From contig NZ_QOIL01000031.1 of the NCBI RefSeq assembly GCF_003323745.1, positions 1 to 64,000 on the forward strand: 64,000 nucleotides of DNA, written 5' to 3'. Every line of letters begins with the position of its first letter. The stretch's first letter is position 1. The notes below the pieces were generated by a model. The model ran no database searches. It was not told the DNA's origin and worked only from the letters and a program-made list of their open reading frames with translations. Position numbers and translations under genes: made by a program. The DNA comes from Sphaerisporangium album. GTDB taxonomy: Bacteria; Actinomycetota; Actinomycetes; Streptosporangiales; Streptosporangiaceae. Shown here piece by piece: positions 60,423 through 64,000 of this stretch.

Positions 60423-60818
60423 CGCCTCGCCCGCTACCCCTCCCCTCCTGCCCCAAGCGAGGAGGCCACCGCCCTGCGACGCCTCACGGTCGCCGCCCTG
60501 GCCGAACTCCCCGCCCTCGCCGAACGCCTCCACGTGCCGGAACACACCGCACGAGGACTCTCCCTGGACCTGCGAGGCCATGCCGCCCTGTCCGGCACCG
60601 CCGCCCCCGAGGAGGAGCAGGGCCGGACGCAGAAGGCCGCCTACGCCCTGGAATCCGCTCTCCTGGACGTCAAACGCGCCGCCCTCGCCGACCTCCGCGC
60701 CCAAGGCGACTTCGACGACGGCGTTCTGCGTCACGTCGAACACGTCCTCGACATCGAGGCGCACCACCTGGCGACCAAGACCGCCCTGCTCTCCGGGTCA
60801 CCCACCGGCCGGGTGTGA
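60423..60818 (+). pseudogene. Na+/H+ antiporter C-terminal tail fragment
   Basis: The frame reads ALRRLTVAALAELPALAERL, QGRTQKAAYALESALLDVKR, AALADLRAQGDFDDGVLRHV, EHVLDIEAHHLATK: the cytoplasmic tail of CPA1-type antiporters (compare RxALLxLRxEGxIxDEVLRRVExxLDLEE). All membrane segments are missing and the 5' end meets the truncated rhamnosidase gene. Confidence 0.7.
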
Positions 60819-60887
60819 TCGCCAACGTGGACGCGGGCCGGCCCGCGCAGGCGGCCGGCGAACGGCGATGCCGGCCTTCGGTGGAGA

Positions 60888-61715
60888 TCAGGGCTGGACG
60901 GCCAGCGCGCCCAGCAGGGCCAGAGCCTCGGCCGAGCGAGATCCCGGGGCGGCCGGTTGGGCGATCAGACGCTGACCCGGAGCGCTGACGATCGGGAAGA
61001 TCTCGGTTTTCAGGTGCAGTTCGCCCACATCGGGGTGGAAGAACCTGTCGCCCTGCACTGTCGCCCCGCGTGGTTCGCGCCCGGCCCACAGCCGCCGGAA
61101 GTCCGGACTGCTGATCGACAGCTCGCCGATCAGTTCCCGCACGCGCTGCTCCTCGGGGGCCTCGCGGGCCAGCCGGCGCAGGTCATGTAGGGCGGCCCGC
61201 GCGGTGACGTCCCAATCGCGGAAGAACTCCCGCCCGGCGGGATCGAGGAAGATCATGTGCAGCATGTTGCCGCGGAAGGTGAAACGACTGTGCAACGCCT
61301 CCGCCAGCGGATTGCGTACCAGCACGTCCTGGGACCGGCCCAGGACGTAGGCCGGGGCGGTGGTCCAGTCGTTGAGCAGCCACAGCACCCGCGGGCCGAC
61401 CCGTTCGACGCGGTCCGGCCGGCGCCGCCGCTCCGCGGGGCGCGCCAGCCGGTACAACTCCACCACGGCCGCCTCGTCCAGCCGCAGCGCGTGGGCCAGG
61501 CTCTCCACGGTCTGCCGGGTGGGGTGAAGCTCTCGTCCCTGTTCCAGGCGGGTGTAGTGGCCGACGCTGAGGCCGGCCAGCCGTGCGACCTCCTCGCGGC
61601 GCAGCCCTGGAACCTGACGGCGGCCCTGGATCGCCAACCCCACCTGCTCCGGCCGCAGCCGCGCGCGGCGGGCGCGCAGGAACTCCCCTAGAGGACTGGT
61701 CGCCTCACTGTCCAT
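60888..61715 (-). CDS. XRE regulator with MmyB-like ligand domain
   Basis: 275 residues, complete. N-terminal HTH (LGEFLRARRARLRPEQVGL, REEVARLAGLSVGHYTRLEQGR) and the C-terminal MmyB domain (VLGRSQDVLVRNPLAEAL, NMLHMIFLDPAGREFFRDW, EIFPIVSAPGQRLIAQPAAP) that binds fatty-acid-like ligands in the family. Divergent from the isochorismatase gene. CCTAGG boxes before its start and in the target promoters make it the likely regulator of both; this is inference. Confidence 0.92.
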   Translation of the reverse strand: MDSEATSPLGEFLRARRARLRPEQVGLAIQGRRQVPGLRREEVARLAGLSVGHYTRLEQGRELHPTRQTVESLAHALRLDEAAVVELYRLARPAERRRRPDRVERVGPRVLWLLNDWTTAPAYVLGRSQDVLVRNPLAEALHSRFTFRGNMLHMIFLDPAGREFFRDWDVTARAALHDLRRLAREAPEEQRVRELIGELSISSPDFRRLWAGREPRGATVQGDRFFHPDVGELHLKTEIFPIVSAPGQRLIAQPAAPGSRSAEALALLGALAVQP

Positions 61716-61751
61716 GACCTCGAGGTTAGGGGAGGAACCGGCGCCGCGATT

Positions 61752-61787
61752 CCGCTTAGCCTGGGTGCGTTGTACCTAGGTAAGCGG
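61752..61787. promoter_or_regulatory. inverted CCGCTTA/TAAGCGG box pair before MmyB-type gene
   Basis: CCGCTTAGCCTGGG (61752-61765) faces CCTAGGTAAGCGG (61775-61787): CCGCTTA and TAAGCGG are exact complements. It lies 37 bases upstream of the regulator start and could be its own operator. Confidence 0.55.
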
Positions 61788-61850
61788 CATCGCGCACCGT
61801 CGTCCCCTCGCTGGTGACCGCCCCCGTTCGAACGAGCGGCAGTCGGTGTT

Positions 61851-61932
61851 CCTAGGTAAGCGGTTCCTAGGAACCGCGCAACCTTCCTCTGCCTTGGGGG
61901 CCTGGACAGACTCGGATCTGTCAGCGGCGGGA
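61851..61932 (+). promoter_or_regulatory. isochorismatase gene promoter with same boxes as SDR cluster
   Basis: CCTAGGTAAGCGG at 61851, a second CCTAGG at 61866-61871, and GACAGA-N6-TCTGTC at 61905-61922. The distance from CCTAGG (61851) to GACAGA (61905) is 54 bases, the same as at 55164/55218; the block 61902-61932 matches 55215-55245 except for two or three bases. Confidence 0.65.
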
Positions 61933-62005
61933 GAACCCTGCCCCGGTCTTTGCTGACGTGTCATCTAACCGAGGATCACGCCGCCCCCCTTCGGAAGGAC
62001 CAGAC

Positions 62006-62659
62006 ATGGCCTCGCACGGCAACCCCTACGTCGGGCTTGACGCTCTGCTCACCCCCGAGCGGTCGGTGCTGCTGTTGATCGACCATCAGGGCGCGCAGTT
62101 CGCCGGGCTCCAGAGCCACGACGGCAGCCTGGTGGTCAACAATGTCACCGCCCTGGCCAAGGGGGCCAAACTGTTCGGCATCCCGACGATCCTGAGCACC
62201 GTGGTGGAGGATCGCGGCGGTCGTATCATCCGCCAGATCCAGGACGTCTTCCCCGAGCAGACGCCGATCGACCGCACCACCATCAATACCTGGGAGGACC
62301 TCCGCGTCGTGGAGGCCGTCGCGGCGACCGGCCGCAAGGACCTCATCATCGCCGGACTGTGGACGGACATCTGCCTGGCCTTTCCCGCCATCCACGCGCT
62401 GGAGGACGGCTACCGGGTGTTCGCCGTCACCGACGCCTCCGGAGCCACCTCGCTCGAGGCCCACGAGCGCGGTGTCCAGCGCATGGTGCAGGCGGGCGTG
62501 ATCCCCACCACGACGACGACCGTGCTCGGAGAGCTCCAGCGTGACTGGGCGCGCGAGGAGACCGTCCCGGGCATGGCCGACATCCTCATGACGCACGGCG
62601 GCAGCTTCGGCGCCGCGCTGGCCTGGGAGTTCCAACTGCTCGGCGACAACGCCGACTGA
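62006..62659 (+). CDS. isochorismatase-like cysteine hydrolase
   Basis: 217 residues. Isochorismatase fold with Asp in LLLIDHQGAQFA, Lys in the TGRKDLIIAGL region and the nucleophile Cys in GLWTDICLAFPA. Similar to YcaC-type hydrolases (QFAGLQSHD, ATSLEAHERGVQRM, and the end LMTHGGSFGAALAWEFQLL). ATG with GGAAGGA 8 bases upstream. Divergent from the MmyB-type regulator and 117 bases ahead of an F420/NADP reductase-like gene. Confidence 0.9.
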   Translation: MASHGNPYVGLDALLTPERSVLLLIDHQGAQFAGLQSHDGSLVVNNVTALAKGAKLFGIPTILSTVVEDRGGRIIRQIQDVFPEQTPIDRTTINTWEDLRVVEAVAATGRKDLIIAGLWTDICLAFPAIHALEDGYRVFAVTDASGATSLEAHERGVQRMVQAGVIPTTTTTVLGELQRDWAREETVPGMADILMTHGGSFGAALAWEFQLLGDNAD

Positions 62660-62776
62660 CCAAGCACCCCCCTCGGGCGGGCGGCGCGAGTATGCGCCGC
62701 CCGCCCGAGGGCCGGCACGACCACGCTGGTCCGGACGCGGCATCAACGCACGAGACAGCGAGCAAGGAGAGACACG

Positions 62777-63325
62777 ATGAACATCACGGTGATCGGACGA
62801 GGACGGATAGGGGGCGGGCTGGCCCGTCTGTGGCGGAGCGCCGGTCATCAGGTCACCGCACTCGGCCGCGAGGGCGGCGACGCGAGCGAGGACGAGGTCG
62901 TCGTCGTGGCGGTCCCGGGGCAGGCCATCGGTGACGCCCTGACCCGGGTGAAGGGGCTGAACGGGCAGGTGACGATCGACGCCACCAACATCTACGTCCC
63001 GCGTACGAGCGCGTACCCGTCGCTGGCCCACGAGATCAAGGCCGTCATCGGCGGACCGACCGCCAAATCGTTCTCCACCAACTTCGCCGCCCTCTACGAC
63101 GACATCGCCGGGCAGCGGGTCAAGCCGAGCAACCTGTACGCCTCCGACCCCGGCGCCCGCCAGATGACCGAGCGGTTGATCGCGGACGCCGGGTACGACC
63201 CGGTCTTCGCCGGGGACCTGGACCGTGCCGCGCGCCTGCTGGAGGACGGCTCCGCACTGACCCGAGCCATCAGCGGGCAGATCGGCCCCTACTTCTACCG
63301 TTACGGGAACCCCGGCGAGTTCTGA
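62777..63325 (+). CDS. NADP oxidoreductase, F420-dependent reductase-like
   Basis: 182 residues. Short Rossmann protein: ITVIGRGRIGGGLARLWRSAG (Gly-rich dinucleotide loop, GRGRIG), VVVAVPGQAIGDAL, TIDATNIYVPR, KSFSTNFAALYDDIAG and DRAARLLEDGSAL. Belongs to the NADPH-dependent F420 reductase-like family (PF03807 type), shorter than true Fno. ATG with AAGGAG 7 bases upstream. May share the transcript of the isochorismatase-like gene. Confidence 0.85.
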   Translation: MNITVIGRGRIGGGLARLWRSAGHQVTALGREGGDASEDEVVVVAVPGQAIGDALTRVKGLNGQVTIDATNIYVPRTSAYPSLAHEIKAVIGGPTAKSFSTNFAALYDDIAGQRVKPSNLYASDPGARQMTERLIADAGYDPVFAGDLDRAARLLEDGSALTRAISGQIGPYFYRYGNPGEF

Positions 63326-63503
63326 CAGAGACGCCGACGAGTCCTGGGCGGGAAGGTACGACGAGTCGGCGCGCCCCTCCCCCACCGGTTCGGGACACCC
63401 CTGACTCCCCGCCCGTGCGGCCAACCGCCGCGGGACGACCCGCACAGCGAACGCTTCGGGCCAGACCTCCCTCGCAGCGAGACGTTTCCGTCCGGACCCC
63501 TGC

Positions 63504-64000
63504 TCACAGCGGGATGTTGCCGTGGCGGCCCGTGCGGGCCGGGGCCGCGGCCAGGGCCTCGGCGACGCGGCGGCGCGTCGCGCGCGGCTCGATGACCTCG
63601 TCCACCACGTCCAGGGCGAGGGCCCGGCGGACGCCGCCCGCCACCCGCTCGTGCTCCGCGACCAGCTCGGCCCGTAGTGCCGCGCGCTCCGCCTCCGGGG
63701 CGGCGGCCAGCCGCTTGCGGTGCAGCACGCCGACGGCGGCTTCGGCCCCCATCACGGCGATCTCCGCCGCGGGCCAGGCGAAGACGGCCGTGGCGCCCAG
63801 CGAGCGGGAGTTCATCGCGATGTAGGCGCCGCCGTACGACTTGCGCATCACAACGGTTACCCGGGGCACGGTCGCCTCCGCGAACGCGTGCAGCAGCTTG
63901 GCGCCGCGCCGGACGACCCCGCCCCACTCCTGGGCCACCCCCGGCAGGTAGCCGGGGACGTCCACCAGCACGACCAGCGGAACGCCCAGGGCATCGCACA
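63504..64000 (-). CDS. acyl-CoA carboxylase carboxyltransferase subunit, 3' part (runs off window)
   Basis: The last 164 residues of a biotin-dependent carboxylase beta subunit: LVDVPGYLPGVAQEWGGVVR, HAFAEATVPRVTVVMRKSYG, GAYIAMNSRSLGATAVFAWP, then a C-terminal helix region and the end ARTGRHGNIPL, which is typical of PccB/AccD-type subunits. It loads malonyl-CoA or methylmalonyl-CoA. The start lies outside the window. Confidence 0.93.
   Translation of the reverse strand, partial: CDALGVPLVVLVDVPGYLPGVAQEWGGVVRRGAKLLHAFAEATVPRVTVVMRKSYGGAYIAMNSRSLGATAVFAWPAAEIAVMGAEAAVGVLHRKRLAAAPEAERAALRAELVAEHERVAGGVRRALALDVVDEVIEPRATRRRVAEALAAAPARTGRHGNIPL

Overview
The window is high-GC actinobacterial chromosome. 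GTG and TTG starts are frequent, and there are several XRE/DUF5753, DUF397 and RsbW-like ATP-binding regulators of the kind multiplied in sporulating actinomycetes. Secreted GH74, CE3 and GH18 enzymes with CBM2 or PT-rich linkers, and a RepSA-type integrative element, point to a saprophytic filamentous genus. The gene content would suit Streptosporangiales, but that is a guess from gene content, not a phylogeny.

Layout. 1-2.5 kb: a shortened XRE/DUF5753 regulator, a small hypothetical gene, an RsbW-like kinase and a small secreted protein. 2.5-10.3 kb: a minus-strand alpha-glucoside operon in the order ROK repressor, two ABC permeases, sugar-binding lipoprotein, GH15, GH31; most joints overlap by ATGA or similar, and a 34-bp palindrome precedes the repressor. 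10.6-16.6 kb: a second RsbW-like paralogue, an HD protein, an orphan histidine kinase, a histidine phosphatase and a complete whiJ-type triad (DUF397, XRE/DUF5753, divergent ATP-binding protein). 16.7-28.9 kb: housekeeping and stress genes (helicase-associated protein, penicillin acylase, CBS, OsmC, DUF574 methyltransferase, DUF1349, GroES-like, lipase, PucR, PGPGW protein). 29.4-46.6 kb: secreted proteins and polysaccharide enzymes around a sodium:solute symporter gene.

That symporter gene is split by a 7.5-kb integrative element (about 35009-42516). The element carries a large serine integrase next to attR and an HUH-type rolling-circle Rep, coupled to a 63-codon gene that appears to start at CTG. 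It also carries an HTH/TPR regulator overlapping a NUDIX gene (compare pSAM2 Pif) and an ATP-binding/DUF397-like pair. Just downstream of rep lie two large dyad structures, one capped by three mini-hairpins with TTC loops, and upstream of rep is a helically phased 10-bp repeat array. No FtsK-like transfer gene is visible. Removing the element restores an approximately 558-residue symporter in frame.

46.8-64 kb: methyltransferase, DUF4279, DUF1232, a pseudogene-rich stretch around a tRNA-Met(CAU), a Ser/Thr kinase with WD40 repeats, a flavoprotein, a catabolic-looking SDR-SDR-amidohydrolase-Atu4866 cluster, and an MmyB-type regulator divergent from an isochorismatase-like hydrolase. The promoter of the SDR cluster and that of the hydrolase share the same two boxes at identical spacing, suggesting one regulon. 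The window ends inside an acyl-CoA carboxylase carboxyltransferase gene. Several truncated genes in 48.6-60.8 kb mark past rearrangements.
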